Positions 25,901 to 35,140 of a DNA stretch of 51,193 nucleotides are shown here, one piece after another. The DNA comes from a virus. The stretch is taken from the IMG/VR virus record IMGVR_UViG_3300020196_000058, positions 1 to 51,193 of that record; one strand, given 5' to 3'. The notes beneath the pieces are model-generated. The model was given only the letters and a program-made list of their open reading frames with translations, did not search any database and was not told the origin of the DNA. How positions within the stretch are numbered: position 1 is the first letter of the stretch; each line of letters opens with the position of its first letter. A program made the translations under genes and the position numbers.

Positions 25901-28900
25901 TGAGGCGAATAGTGTCATAATTTTGACCTGTTATCAAATCTCCGCTGCCTATAATAAATGAATTTGTAAGAGATTTTCTGAACTCGGCGAAATCGATACT
26001 TCCTGTAATTGCTCCACTTGTTCCGGGGTCAAGTATGTATTTAGGAGAAACAATAGAAAGTTCATATTTAGCTGAATTTTGGAAATTAAAATCTAGTTTT
26101 CTGTCTAAAGTTAAAAATCCAGTAGTAGTATTTGCTTCTAATCCTGAAAAAGAAATAGCATTTAATCTTCCACCAACTGTTTTGTATTTTTTATTGTAAT
26201 CATAGATTTTAATAACGTCTCCCGGTTTAAACATTACTGCTTCTGGACCAGTTTCAAAAGAAACCGTTTCTGTTTCATTATATTCTGAAGCAAGGACCCA
26301 TCTACCTAATCTTTGGGCTTGTCCTCTACTTGTGCATCCAAAAGCTGTGATTTCTGTTTCTTTAAATCCATGTTTTCTAACTGCTTCAACATTTTCTACA
26401 TATTCGATTCCGGGTTTATATAAATTATTTTTATCAATATATCTTACATAAACAGATGTATTTCTATCTTTTAGAGAAGTTGATTCATAATTAAAATTAC
26501 CATCTACTACATTTGAATTTGTAAAACAATATACAGGTGTATTTTGGGGCATATCATTTGTGCTATAAATTGCCCCATTAGCATAATAAAACATGCCTCT
26601 AAATACTGAAGCCATATCTCCAAGAACTTTCAAGGCTTCTTCTTGGCTTTGAATATAAACATTACATGTAAAGCGCGGCTCAATTCCTCCAAATCCATCA
26701 GAAACTAATTCATCACAATATTTACCTATCTGATATAAAGACCATTTATCTACAGAGCTTTCATTAACATAATTTCCTGCGCCATATCTTTTATTAGTTA
26801 ACAAATCATAAAAACACCAAGCAGGATTATCTGTCCATTGCTTTTCTGTTTTAAATTCGCCATCCCACATGTCATTCGATAAACTATATTTCGAGACGCC
26901 ATTTGGAATTAGTATTTTTTGTACCGAGTATTTATCGCTAGAAAATAATGCTTTACTTGTTGCTAATTCTAAAGAAGCGACATCAAAATTTATTGAATCA
27001 ACAGAAATTGAACTACATGAACCTTGAATTTTACCTCCATATTGTTTGGCACTTTCGTCGGTAAATAGTTTTATGGGTTTATTTGAATCTATAAATTCAA
27101 ATGGAGTAAACTTATTACCATATGAATTTTTAAAACTAGAAATTGGTAATAATACTTTGTTTTGAGTATCTGTAAGATTTATAGTATTGTTTGCATTTGA
27201 ATTAACTGAAAAAACACCATGATAGTTTGCAGAATTATTTACTTTATCTAATTCTACTTGATTGACCGAGGATTGCTTTTTTTCATCCCAGCCATAAGAA
27301 ACGGATTCTTCATTAGAAAGTATCGAGCTTGCATTTAAAAATTGAATATAATTAATATGATTAGCTACATTTAAATCACAGATAATTTCTTCTTTAAAAT
27401 CTAATAAAACTATAAATTGAGAATTTAAAATTGTTGGATTTGAAGATTCATAAAGAAATATAGAATCATAAAGCGCACCTTGTTTTTGACCTCCAGAATT
27501 TATTTCTTTCGCAGGAAATTTTATATAATTATTGTAAAGTCTATTATCTTTTATATAAGTGTTTATTAATGGATTTAAGTTTGAATCGGTGCTTAATGAG
27601 ACTTCTTCAATAAATCCTTTAGTTTCAGCTGCTTTTACTAAATCCGGCCATCCTCCCTCAAAATAAAGTCCCATGCTTGCTGGGCCTTTACTTATTAAAG
27701 AGTCTACATTTCCTAAATGACCATATTGACGATGGTTTTGATACCAAGTTTTATTGTATTTTGCGTTTTGTTGTAAAACTTTCGGTAAAATATAAGCGGT
27801 TATTCTTCTTGGATATATTTCTTTAAATTCGCTAGCTGTTGCTTTGAGTTTTTTCTTAATTTGAAATTTTTGAGAAGTTTCTTTATTAATTAAAGTTAAT
27901 ATTAAATATAAAGTTTCTCCTGTTACTTGTAATGATAAATTAAATTGATCATCTCTTTGCATTAGAGAATAATTACCATCAGCTATTGTATTTTTTAAAT
28001 TTATACTGCAATCAGAGTAAAAACTGCAAAAGCCTTGATTTGCTAAATTCCATTTGCTAGTTAAATTTCTTTGTCTTTGAGGTATTCCTGCGTAATAAGC
28101 ATTTTGATAATCTTGAGTAGAATCTTTAGCTACTCCTCTAATGCTAGTAGTTGCTCCTTGTCCATTTCTGCATATTGTTTTTAATGGAATATTTACAGAA
28201 GAAGAGTCTAAAACTAAAATCTTTTTTGTATTATCAAATGTTGTAGTAGCTAAAACATTCCATTTTTTATTTAACCAGTTTCTAATACTAAAACATTCAC
28301 TTTTTGTAAGAGATCTATTAAAAATTAATAGCTCAAATAAAGTGCATTTACTTTTTTGATTTGCGTAAATTGTTCCTGATCTATTGACTGCTAATCCTTG
28401 TGGAGCATATGTAAAAGTTAAATCAGTAGTTGAAAAATTAGTATTTTGCCAGTATGTATCTACGCTTTTAGACTTTGTTCTTACTGATGCTCCTACAATA
28501 TAGCAATTAGAATCTTTTTCATTAAGCGTATATTCATTTATATCATTCCCTCTTGCAGTATTCGTCGTTTCATTTGAGTTTATCCATGTTCCAAACCAAA
28601 ATGCTTTATTATAATTATCAAAAAATCCTAAAATTACTTGATTTTCTGCATTGCTGCTATGCAATATCATTTTTCTTTCGTTATGTAATGCAAAATCATG
28701 TATTTTTGCTACGTAAAAAACTGTATAGTCGCCATTAGGGCCATCAAAAGTTTTTTTCGGGTCTTCATAAGTGAATCTTACGTTTTGACTGGTTGTAAAA
28801 GTTACTCCATATTTTCCATTTGGACTTGTTTCAGAATTGCCAGCTCCCTTGGTTGGCCCATTTGCTCCTGCTGGACTAGCATACGTTCCACCCCCGATAA

Positions 28901-30356
28901 TGCATTTTATTGAAGCGTCTGAACCATTATTAGGCCATGAAGTTATTGATCCATTAGGAGATGCATTAGTTGCATCAAATCGACCAATTAATCCATTCGT
29001 TATTGGTGGAGTTTGATCATCTGTATTAGTATAATCAGTATTCCCAACAGCAGAAAAAAAGTTTTGCGATTGTGAATTAGATGAAGAATTTATAGTTACT
29101 TTTTCTTCTATAGTTAATGGAATTTCATTACCGTATGTTTTGGTTATTGGATCATAATTAGATGGAACTTTTACTTTTAAAAGATTTACATCATAATTTC
29201 TATCAGGAATTCTAGAAAAATATTCAGCATTAAAATTAGCACTAGCAACAGCAGCGTTAGGATATCTAAAATTTGAATAATATATTTCAGTTAAGCTTTC
29301 AATTGATATATAAGCTGACTTTGAAGATGTAATTCCTTCAGGAGTAGTTTTTAAAACTGTAATATCCCAACCTACCCAGTTATCATTATTTGATAGATTT
29401 TTAAAAATATTTGTTAAATCTATTGCTACTTGTTTTAAATATCCTTGAGTTACTTTACCATTAAAGTTTATTTTATATAATGATTCAGTGGTATCGGGTT
29501 TTAAAAGTAGATTTTCTTGATTTACAACAGATGTAGCTTTTGAAGCATCTGTGATATCTATTTCAGTAGAAGTATTTGAATAAGTTCTATATACAGGAAC
29601 AATTTTAATATGAACGTCAAAATTGTATCTTATTACAGATCCAACACCCGCGATAACATCCTTTCCTGTTTCTGATCTGCCTCTTCCTATTAAAGTGAAT
29701 GTATTGAAAGTTTTATCAGTTTTTAAAATATCTGGATCATCTTTTATAGAAGCAGCAAGATCTTGATATTTTAAAGTGCGATATAAAGAACCAATTTTAA
29801 AATTGATTTTGATTTTTCGGCACTCTTTATTTACTATTCGATAATTTTTTTGGAAATCTGATATTTGTGATGCTGTTACAGCTGTTTCATTTGGTCCTCT
29901 TAATCTTTCTCCGATAGATCTTATGTAACTTGTTGAATCAGTATCTTCGATATTGGCAATACCTCTGGGACCACCTTTAGATACATTAATGTTTATTTGT
30001 TGATAATTATATTTGTTTTGAGAGTCAACTAATGGATTTTGATTCCATTGAATGGACCTTAAATATTTTACTTGCGTATTTTGATTTCCGATAGCAAGAG
30101 GATATTCATTATAATATACCCCAGTATAACCTAAATCTCCGGCATTACCTTTAAACTGATATTCTCCTTCGCATAAACCTTCTATAGGTCCTTCGGAAAG
30201 TAAATCTGTAACTCTTGCAAATTGATATACGTTATCAACTGTATCATTATATAAAAATCCTTCTGCATCTTCATAGGCTGGAGTTGGAGGCGGAGGATTA
30301 TTTGGCGAACCACCGCCAAAACCTTTTACAAATTTAAAATCTTCAAAATTATTCAT
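22980..30356 (-). CDS. Central tail-tip / host-attachment protein, lambda J family
   Basis: 2,458 residues, about twice lambda J. The N-terminus has the J-family signature TDLLSEGPIEGL (about residues 50-61). The conserved hub region is at about 1180-1440: CFYDLLTNKRYGAGNYV, IGKYCDELV, FRGMFYYANG, RLGRWVLASEYNETE and FKPGDVIKIYDY. A LamG-like lectin domain is inserted at about residues 452-700 (GLIGRFDATN to NRSLTKSECFSIRNWLNKKW). The C-terminal 1,000 residues are beta-rich and unassigned; this end of J proteins usually contacts the receptor. It is preceded by the I-like gene with a 1-bp gap, as in lambda. The protein closes the tail tube, triggers ejection and binds the host. Confidence 0.85.
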   Translation of the reverse strand: MNNFEDFKFVKGFGGGSPNNPPPPTPAYEDAEGFLYNDTVDNVYQFARVTDLLSEGPIEGLCEGEYQFKGNAGDLGYTGVYYNEYPLAIGNQNTQVKYLRSIQWNQNPLVDSQNKYNYQQININVSKGGPRGIANIEDTDSTSYIRSIGERLRGPNETAVTASQISDFQKNYRIVNKECRKIKINFKIGSLYRTLKYQDLAASIKDDPDILKTDKTFNTFTLIGRGRSETGKDVIAGVGSVIRYNFDVHIKIVPVYRTYSNTSTEIDITDASKATSVVNQENLLLKPDTTESLYKINFNGKVTQGYLKQVAIDLTNIFKNLSNNDNWVGWDITVLKTTPEGITSSKSAYISIESLTEIYYSNFRYPNAAVASANFNAEYFSRIPDRNYDVNLLKVKVPSNYDPITKTYGNEIPLTIEEKVTINSSSNSQSQNFFSAVGNTDYTNTDDQTPPITNGLIGRFDATNASPNGSITSWPNNGSDASIKCIIGGGTYASPAGANGPTKGAGNSETSPNGKYGVTFTTSQNVRFTYEDPKKTFDGPNGDYTVFYVAKIHDFALHNERKMILHSSNAENQVILGFFDNYNKAFWFGTWINSNETTNTARGNDINEYTLNEKDSNCYIVGASVRTKSKSVDTYWQNTNFSTTDLTFTYAPQGLAVNRSGTIYANQKSKCTLFELLIFNRSLTKSECFSIRNWLNKKWNVLATTTFDNTKKILVLDSSSVNIPLKTICRNGQGATTSIRGVAKDSTQDYQNAYYAGIPQRQRNLTSKWNLANQGFCSFYSDCSINLKNTIADGNYSLMQRDDQFNLSLQVTGETLYLILTLINKETSQKFQIKKKLKATASEFKEIYPRRITAYILPKVLQQNAKYNKTWYQNHRQYGHLGNVDSLISKGPASMGLYFEGGWPDLVKAAETKGFIEEVSLSTDSNLNPLINTYIKDNRLYNNYIKFPAKEINSGGQKQGALYDSIFLYESSNPTILNSQFIVLLDFKEEIICDLNVANHINYIQFLNASSILSNEESVSYGWDEKKQSSVNQVELDKVNNSANYHGVFSVNSNANNTINLTDTQNKVLLPISSFKNSYGNKFTPFEFIDSNKPIKLFTDESAKQYGGKIQGSCSSISVDSINFDVASLELATSKALFSSDKYSVQKILIPNGVSKYSLSNDMWDGEFKTEKQWTDNPAWCFYDLLTNKRYGAGNYVNESSVDKWSLYQIGKYCDELVSDGFGGIEPRFTCNVYIQSQEEALKVLGDMASVFRGMFYYANGAIYSTNDMPQNTPVYCFTNSNVVDGNFNYESTSLKDRNTSVYVRYIDKNNLYKPGIEYVENVEAVRKHGFKETEITAFGCTSRGQAQRLGRWVLASEYNETETVSFETGPEAVMFKPGDVIKIYDYNKKYKTVGGRLNAISFSGLEANTTTGFLTLDRKLDFNFQNSAKYELSIVSPKYILDPGTSGAITGSIDFAEFRKSLTNSFIIGSGDLITGQNYDTIRLTGLNSFLNTGLNISGLLPYTGGTGYAPASIIWNLGNSGSLDGTTDGDYDFYRIFRVQEASQSDNYTVLAAQMYNLKFTQIESGLNLTPSRAPSPPASAPDQVIFDFQSYAKDSESCKKDILNIDIYYNSDIKTATIGFRIFIKPEYNSSFDPNIDTNFIFTPVDLEKSFVTSSIDATNRNGIIRVYGVNINNECSPTYSTAKYRGDSTITNVGYFKELTNCIVNVSNFEDEVISYTRKDFFNGLSIQNPLPSDLQIGTDLKFIDNQIYPNKYYPYRIKIIPEKVDNKASFAAAYQKYVDQTDYLYEEEKSSQGEVYLFSHQATNRKIRNFSIAIDKFNSYNLSSTSKNFKDPKGFRLVTYDSLDNDLKQTLDNLLNNSEFKLTRDAADVILNFNMELKMTNFVSNLYLLLIPVTEIFDFSVNQIVYDDNNNPKSIKDKNNKEIIDSHFINIDNQPEVFYFNNQVDTIGKPFTLFAYKPYLIAVDLFMNLWQSSSSSMPDGVSITKNILNYDSPILNSNGSQKLSYAVISSVNKEIKIPEEIIVEDKSLQGKILKAGINYIHLTLNNSVLIEGIFDNPTNNQSTSIPNSYKLTRRNVLYKPTTDEHVQVKDDRVSSSDEEGAYYALSIANRKIQYNHQSSGNNFNNLRIIPFNFRAYTLLGNKIFTSLLAGIKTIANLLNGIFPENSQTNAVQHLDIKVNRKFTASPQAICLADLHIIKDYDLSGDNAGNLITTETSEIKEYLINNATCSSEQSAKNLIKDYESNLSDGFNLFNVTPDENFGSPDGDLNYPIPPTFQKQYLNYTITNPRQTNYIAALSSSEITNRTSLTNNSSYYPGVPLINDYLFSLVINIPYQGDVYGASFLDNKSLEVFVYHGEELISSTTTQTVIGSLGSIDIPSWREIVILIPRITPKNYYTYKRTYENGDVIINPELWSFNDVKNLSFAHLSARKQLGFFPEHNFYIQTMELSILITY

Positions 30357-30357
30357 T

Positions 30358-31076
<719 letters not shown>

Positions 31077-31080
<4 letters not shown>

Positions 31081-31817
31081 AGTAGATTGTGCCTCATTGT
31101 ATAAATTACCCATTTTTTCTGAAGTCTGGAAAGTCTTTCCTCTTTAGAGATGCTGTTTCCAGGATGATGTAAAACTTTATCTCCTCCTAAAAAAATCATA
31201 CAATGTATTGGAAAATTATAATTAGCAGTTCTTGTTATAAGAATATCATTCTTTTTGGGGCTTTCGACTCCTTTAAAACCGTTTAACTCAAAATATTTTT
31301 TTAAATAATCACTTCTAGTTTTAAGAAAATCTACTTCGTTAATACATCTTTGTTTTACTAAAATATCGTATTCCTCTTGCGAGGCATTATTTTTAATTAT
31401 TTCTTGCTCGGAAGCTAAATCTATATTTAAATTATACGAATAGTAATCTTTGACTAGCCATAAACAATCTGCGAAACCTAAAACGAATGGTCTTTCTGTA
31501 TATTGAATTTTTAAACCATTTGGATTATATTGATGAAATGTATTAGAATTTTTATTATAAACAATACAGGGCAACCCTAGTCTTTCTGAAACTATTTCGT
31601 CTTCTCTAGAAATGCGATCATAATCAATATGAGAATGATAATAAGCAACAGTGTCTCCATCTATTCCTTCCATCATGAATTGTGTTGCTGAATTTAATAT
31701 ATTTTCTTTTTTTTCAATTACTAAGATATCGCCTTGCATTTTTATAAAGCCGCAAACTTCATTTGGGCTAGATAATGCATGATTTATTATTTCATGTTTA
31801 ATTTCTAAATTTAACAT
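31077..31817 (-). CDS. Tail-tip peptidase K paralog 2 (JAB/MPN + NlpC/P60)
   Basis: 246 residues. N-terminal JAB/MPN metallopeptidase domain: E20 in PNEVCGF, then H61-S-H63 with S70 and D73. The spacing between HxH and SxxD is six residues instead of the canonical seven. C-terminal NlpC/P60 domain: catalytic C118 in FADCLWLV and H205 in FPIHCMIFLG. Lambda K has the same two-domain layout; the NlpC part cleaves peptidoglycan peptides during entry. It overlaps the upstream K-like gene by 7 bp and the I-like gene by 4 bp. It is a diverged tandem duplicate of its neighbour. Confidence 0.85.
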
Positions 31818-32566
31818 AGTTGTTTATGTCTTGCGAAACAATATATTCTTCTTTTCTCTGGATTTGAAAGTTTTTCTATCAAAGATTGCTTGTTTCTTGG
31901 TTGATGTAAAATATGATCGTTGCCTAAGTAAATTCCAAAATGAGAAGGGTAATTGTCTAAATATTTAAATATTATGATATCATGTTTTTTAGCTTTTTGT
32001 ATTTCATCTATTTTAATAAAATTTTCTTTAGCAAGAAATTCGTCAAAGTTTTTATTATTTGTGAAACAAGAAAGTTTATATTCTATGAAATCTTTGTAGT
32101 TTTTATCCCAGTTTTCATGTCTTTCATAGTGAAATATTTTTAATCCAAATTCTTCATTATAATATTCTTCGATAATAGATAAACAATCTGATTGATTAAT
32201 TTTGAATTGTTTATCTGTATATTTAGAAAAATAATTTTCTGGGCAATATTCTTCGAATTTATTTTGTTTGTGAATATAGACTATGTTTTTTAAATTTAAT
32301 CTGTGGCTTATTTGTTTGTCTAATTCTGAAAATGAATTATCTTGAATACAATGAGAATGATAAATACCAATTATTTTACCATTTCTAGAAGCTTTTAAAT
32401 AATCTTTTGGATTTATTATAAATTCATTAACTTTGTCTATAGCGGTATTTTGGGCATTTAGTATTTTTAGACAATTATCTTTTATATAAAGTAATCCGCA
32501 GCATTCATTTGGATAATCTTTAATTGCATGCTCTTTGATAGCATTTTTTATTTCTTCATTAACCAT
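31811..32566 (-). CDS. Tail-tip peptidase K paralog 1 (JAB/MPN + NlpC/P60)
   Basis: 251 residues. The JAMM zinc site is complete: E21 in PNECCGLL and H70-S-H72-x7-S80-x-x-D83. The NlpC/P60 domain has C128 in QSDCLSII and H209 in YPSHFGIYLG, followed by ILHQP. Between the two, about 80 residues are helical. The protein would act in the periplasm-facing tip as a peptidoglycan endopeptidase, with a JAB protease or scaffold half. It starts at a TAATG overlap with the L-like gene and overlaps the second K-like gene. Two K genes in a row is unusual for lambda-type tails. Confidence 0.87.
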   Translation of the reverse strand: MVNEEIKNAIKEHAIKDYPNECCGLLYIKDNCLKILNAQNTAIDKVNEFIINPKDYLKASRNGKIIGIYHSHCIQDNSFSELDKQISHRLNLKNIVYIHKQNKFEEYCPENYFSKYTDKQFKINQSDCLSIIEEYYNEEFGLKIFHYERHENWDKNYKDFIEYKLSCFTNNKNFDEFLAKENFIKIDEIQKAKKHDIIIFKYLDNYPSHFGIYLGNDHILHQPRNKQSLIEKLSNPEKRRIYCFARHKQLC

Positions 32567-33690
32567 TACATTGATCCTCTTTGGTAATTAGAAACTCCAT
32601 AAAATCCACCAAAGGGTAATGCATTTTGACCGTATCTTATTCTGCAGCCTTTTAGCGTTTTAGAACATTGATCTGCCAACCAATAATTACCATTTGGTGG
32701 TGGCATATTAATAGGAACATTGACTTTGGCTACAAAATAAAAATTAATATTCTTTTTAGTTATGTATACAACTGATCCTTTTTCATAAGATTCTTTTGAT
32801 TTCCATTCAACTGGATTATTTGATAAAACAGTAGGGGAGATTATATCTTTAATTAGTTGATCGTCTTCAGTTGCACAAACTGGAGCAATTTCTCCTGTGG
32901 TATCACTTTGATTTGGAATAGCAGTTGTTGTTCCATGAGTATCTTCATTTAATCTAGATTGATATTCATACAAACAACCCTCTCCTCTGTATTGCCATGG
33001 GCAAGCATAACTTAAAACTCTTCTTCGTGGTAATTTTACTCTATCTAAATCAATGGCGCTGGATAGTTCAAATTGAATTGAATTTTTATTTTCAAATGAT
33101 TTTCTGTCTAAATAATAGATATCTTTAGGAAATTCGCAATTTGGATCTGGGTCAAATCCTTCCGGAATAGAAGCGTAATCTGAAGTAAGAGGAGTGTTTG
33201 AATCTGTTTGATAAAAATTTTTTCTATCTAGAAATTTCGCAAATGTGCGTCTTCTAGTAAATTTTGCTCCTATTAAACTTCCAAAATTTACTGTTCCTTT
33301 AAACAAAGAAAAAACATCAAGCATTTCATCTGAAAAAGAAATCGTAATTTTCGGTTTTGGGAATACTCCTTTAGAGGCTAATTCAAATCCTTCTGCAGCT
33401 AGTGGTGCAGGTAAATAAGGACTATTATTCCAATAAATAACATTTTTTCCTAATTTTAAATTATTATGAAGTCTAATAATTCTATAATTAAAATCATTAT
33501 TTATTGTTTCTGTCGAGCCGGGTAATGCAATTTGAATTTCTCTTAAATTAATAATGAATTGGTTATCTGTGCTAAAACCTAAATCGCTTAAATCAATTTC
33601 AAAAAGATTTATTATCGATGAAGGCTCCAAAGAGAAAAACTCTTTGTTCATCTTTAATGAAGCATTTTTGATTTGTTCTTGAGTTGCCAT
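32566..33690 (-). CDS. Minor tail protein L family with inserted carbohydrate-binding-like module
   Basis: 374 residues. Lambda L family features: CPWQYRGEGCLY with C230 and C239, then C342 and C349 in DQCSKTLKGCRIRYG, ending LPFGGFYG. In lambda L the four cysteines hold an iron-sulfur cluster. Here about 100 residues lie between the second and third cysteine. That insertion contains EWKSKESYEKGSVVY, a YFVAK strand and a WLADQ end, the pattern of CBM5/12 (chitin-binding type 3) modules. It is preceded by the M-like gene with a 1-bp gap and overlaps the K-like start by 1 bp. Role: tail-tip assembly, with likely sugar contact. Confidence 0.82.
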   Translation of the reverse strand: MATQEQIKNASLKMNKEFFSLEPSSIINLFEIDLSDLGFSTDNQFIINLREIQIALPGSTETINNDFNYRIIRLHNNLKLGKNVIYWNNSPYLPAPLAAEGFELASKGVFPKPKITISFSDEMLDVFSLFKGTVNFGSLIGAKFTRRRTFAKFLDRKNFYQTDSNTPLTSDYASIPEGFDPDPNCEFPKDIYYLDRKSFENKNSIQFELSSAIDLDRVKLPRRRVLSYACPWQYRGEGCLYEYQSRLNEDTHGTTTAIPNQSDTTGEIAPVCATEDDQLIKDIISPTVLSNNPVEWKSKESYEKGSVVYITKKNINFYFVAKVNVPINMPPPNGNYWLADQCSKTLKGCRIRYGQNALPFGGFYGVSNYQRGSM

Positions 33691-33691
33691 A

Positions 33692-34255
33692 TTATGCTGG
33701 GACTTCTTCGAATGACGCTTTTATGGAAAAATTATTATGGAATGGATTGGATGATGCCCATTTGCGGCAAACAAATAGTTTAGCATTTGTGCTTGCAACT
33801 GTAAATGGTGCTGCTGGTTTATATATGAAAGCATGTTTAGCGGCTCTCAATGTTAGAAAATGTAAAATAGCAGTAACCTCATCTAAAGTTAATCCATCAA
33901 AATTTAAGTCAAAATTCAATAAATTAAAATTAATTTGATCACTTACTCTTTTTTCATAACCATCTCCGTATTTTACTACATTTACTTTTGGTTCAAAATT
34001 AGCTTGCGTTTGATAAGATGGTTTCCAAAAGAAAAAGGGATAATCTTTTTGAGTGATTGGATGTTTTAAATATCCTCCCCAGTAAGCGTCTGAATCAGAA
34101 AGAATATTCTGATAGTTGGGCGCATTGCCTGCCCCAGCAGGCACATTGTTTTTAGCATAATAAAACCTAGCATCAGAAGAATAATAAATTACATCATTTT
34201 TATTATAAGCAGTTGATGCGCTCCATGGAGCTATATCGTATATGGACGTAGACAT
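33692..34255 (-). CDS. Minor tail protein M family with N-terminal carbohydrate-binding-like module
   Basis: 187 residues. Residues about 8-60 (PWSASTAYNKNDVIYY, FYYAKNNVPAG, YWGGY) resemble a CBM5/12-like module. Residues about 75-187 are the lambda M family: WKPSYQTQANFEPKVNVVKY, GDGYEKR, LNFDLNFDGLTLDEV, FIYKPAAPF, FVCRKW. This is the first gene of the minus-strand tip operon, with AAAAGG about 9 bp before the ATG and a GTGTAAT box 25 bp upstream. M proteins join the tail tube to the tip complex. In most siphoviruses this gene follows the tape measure gene on the same strand; here it is on the opposite strand. Confidence 0.8.
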   Translation of the reverse strand: MSTSIYDIAPWSASTAYNKNDVIYYSSDARFYYAKNNVPAGAGNAPNYQNILSDSDAYWGGYLKHPITQKDYPFFFWKPSYQTQANFEPKVNVVKYGDGYEKRVSDQINFNLLNFDLNFDGLTLDEVTAILHFLTLRAAKHAFIYKPAAPFTVASTNAKLFVCRKWASSNPFHNNFSIKASFEEVPA

Positions 34256-34280
34256 TTCCTTTTGCCTTTTACCAAATAAT

Positions 34281-34287
34281 ATTACAC
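34281..34287 (-). promoter_or_regulatory. GTGTAAT box for the tail-tip operon (minus strand)
   Basis: Reads GTGTAAT on the minus strand, 25 bp upstream of the M-like gene's ATG. It is the left arm of an inverted pair whose right arm reads GTGTAA on the plus strand, with six T's between. Likely one half of a divergent promoter. Confidence 0.45.
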
Positions 34288-34293
34288 TTTTTT

Positions 34294-34299
34294 GTGTAA
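34294..34299 (+). promoter_or_regulatory. GTGTAA box for the rightward tail/fibre operon (plus strand)
   Basis: The right arm of the inverted pair, 13 bp before the ATG at 34313. The whole 57-bp gap between the two divergent genes contains little else, so the two boxes are the best candidates for the promoters of both operons. Confidence 0.45.
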
Positions 34300-34312
34300 A
34301 TAATAAGATAGA

Positions 34313-35131
34313 ATGGCGTTTTCAAGATTAAACAAACAAAATTTAACATTTTATCTAAATCAATCTCAAGTTCATGGTATACAAGATATCCAAGCTTCAT
34401 ACCAAATGCCCATTGAGCATGTTAAATTTTTGGGAATGAATAGTAGTTTTTATACCCCAGAAGGGACAAAAACTGCTAATTTATCTATTACTAGTTTGCT
34501 TACTACTACAAATGAGTTTTATAATTGTACAGGAGATTCAGGCAATTATGGATTTATTACTAAAAAAAATAATCCTAGTTCCAATATACTTTTCGGTTTT
34601 CAAAGTGGTTATTTAAATTCTTATTCTTGTGGTGCTCAAATAGGTGAAATACCAACCATAAGGGCTGGATTCTCAATTTTTGAAAACGCGGGCTCTATAG
34701 CAGCTCAAGGAAATTTTAACTCTACACCTGTACCTAGTCTTGCTAACACTAATTCTATTGATATTAATATAGGAGATTTTACTACTAATAGAGTTTCTTC
34801 TTTTAATTTAAATTTAAATATCAATAGGACTGCTAATTATTATGTAGGACAAAGCACTCCATTTTTTGTTAAAACAATATATCCTATTGAAGTTAATTGT
34901 GATTTTAATATTGCTCAAGATAATTATGTTCTTCAAAAGTTATCTGATTTGACTTATGATTTAGATAATGTTTCTAATTTTTCAATAAAAATAAAAGATT
35001 TTGAAGGATTTGCTATAGATTTTGATTTTTCTAATTCTTTATGTTATTTCATTAATTCTTCTGAGGATTACTCTGCTAGTGTAAATTCTCCTGTAGGAAT
35101 AACGGTAAGGTATAAAGGTTATTTAAAATAA
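34313..35131 (+). CDS. Tail-tube-fold-like virion protein 1
   Basis: 272 residues, beta-rich, with two internal units. The second unit (SFNLNLNINRTANYYVG, then TIYPIEVNCDFNIAQDNY) resembles the second half of the tail-tube genes at 4405 and 6188 (FSLSMDMSRENLRRLG, EITFPISYSFSVDVLVSD). The first unit ends with GYLNSYSCGAQIGEIPTI, matched by SGYVTSYSIIGSP in the gene at 35951. It is the first of three related genes on the right-hand operon. It may form rings at the tail tip or a fibre base. No strong ribosome-binding site is visible. Function inferred from the internal similarity. Confidence 0.45.
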   Translation: MAFSRLNKQNLTFYLNQSQVHGIQDIQASYQMPIEHVKFLGMNSSFYTPEGTKTANLSITSLLTTTNEFYNCTGDSGNYGFITKKNNPSSNILFGFQSGYLNSYSCGAQIGEIPTIRAGFSIFENAGSIAAQGNFNSTPVPSLANTNSIDINIGDFTTNRVSSFNLNLNINRTANYYVGQSTPFFVKTIYPIEVNCDFNIAQDNYVLQKLSDLTYDLDNVSNFSIKIKDFEGFAIDFDFSNSLCYFINSSEDYSASVNSPVGITVRYKGYLK

Positions 35132-35140
35132 GGCAAAAGG

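Noticed and set aside
31081-31113. Upstream ATG of the I-like gene
   Set aside because: The ATG at 31080 overlaps the previous stop as ATGA and gives the usual family N-terminus; the 11 extra residues lie wholly inside the K-like gene.
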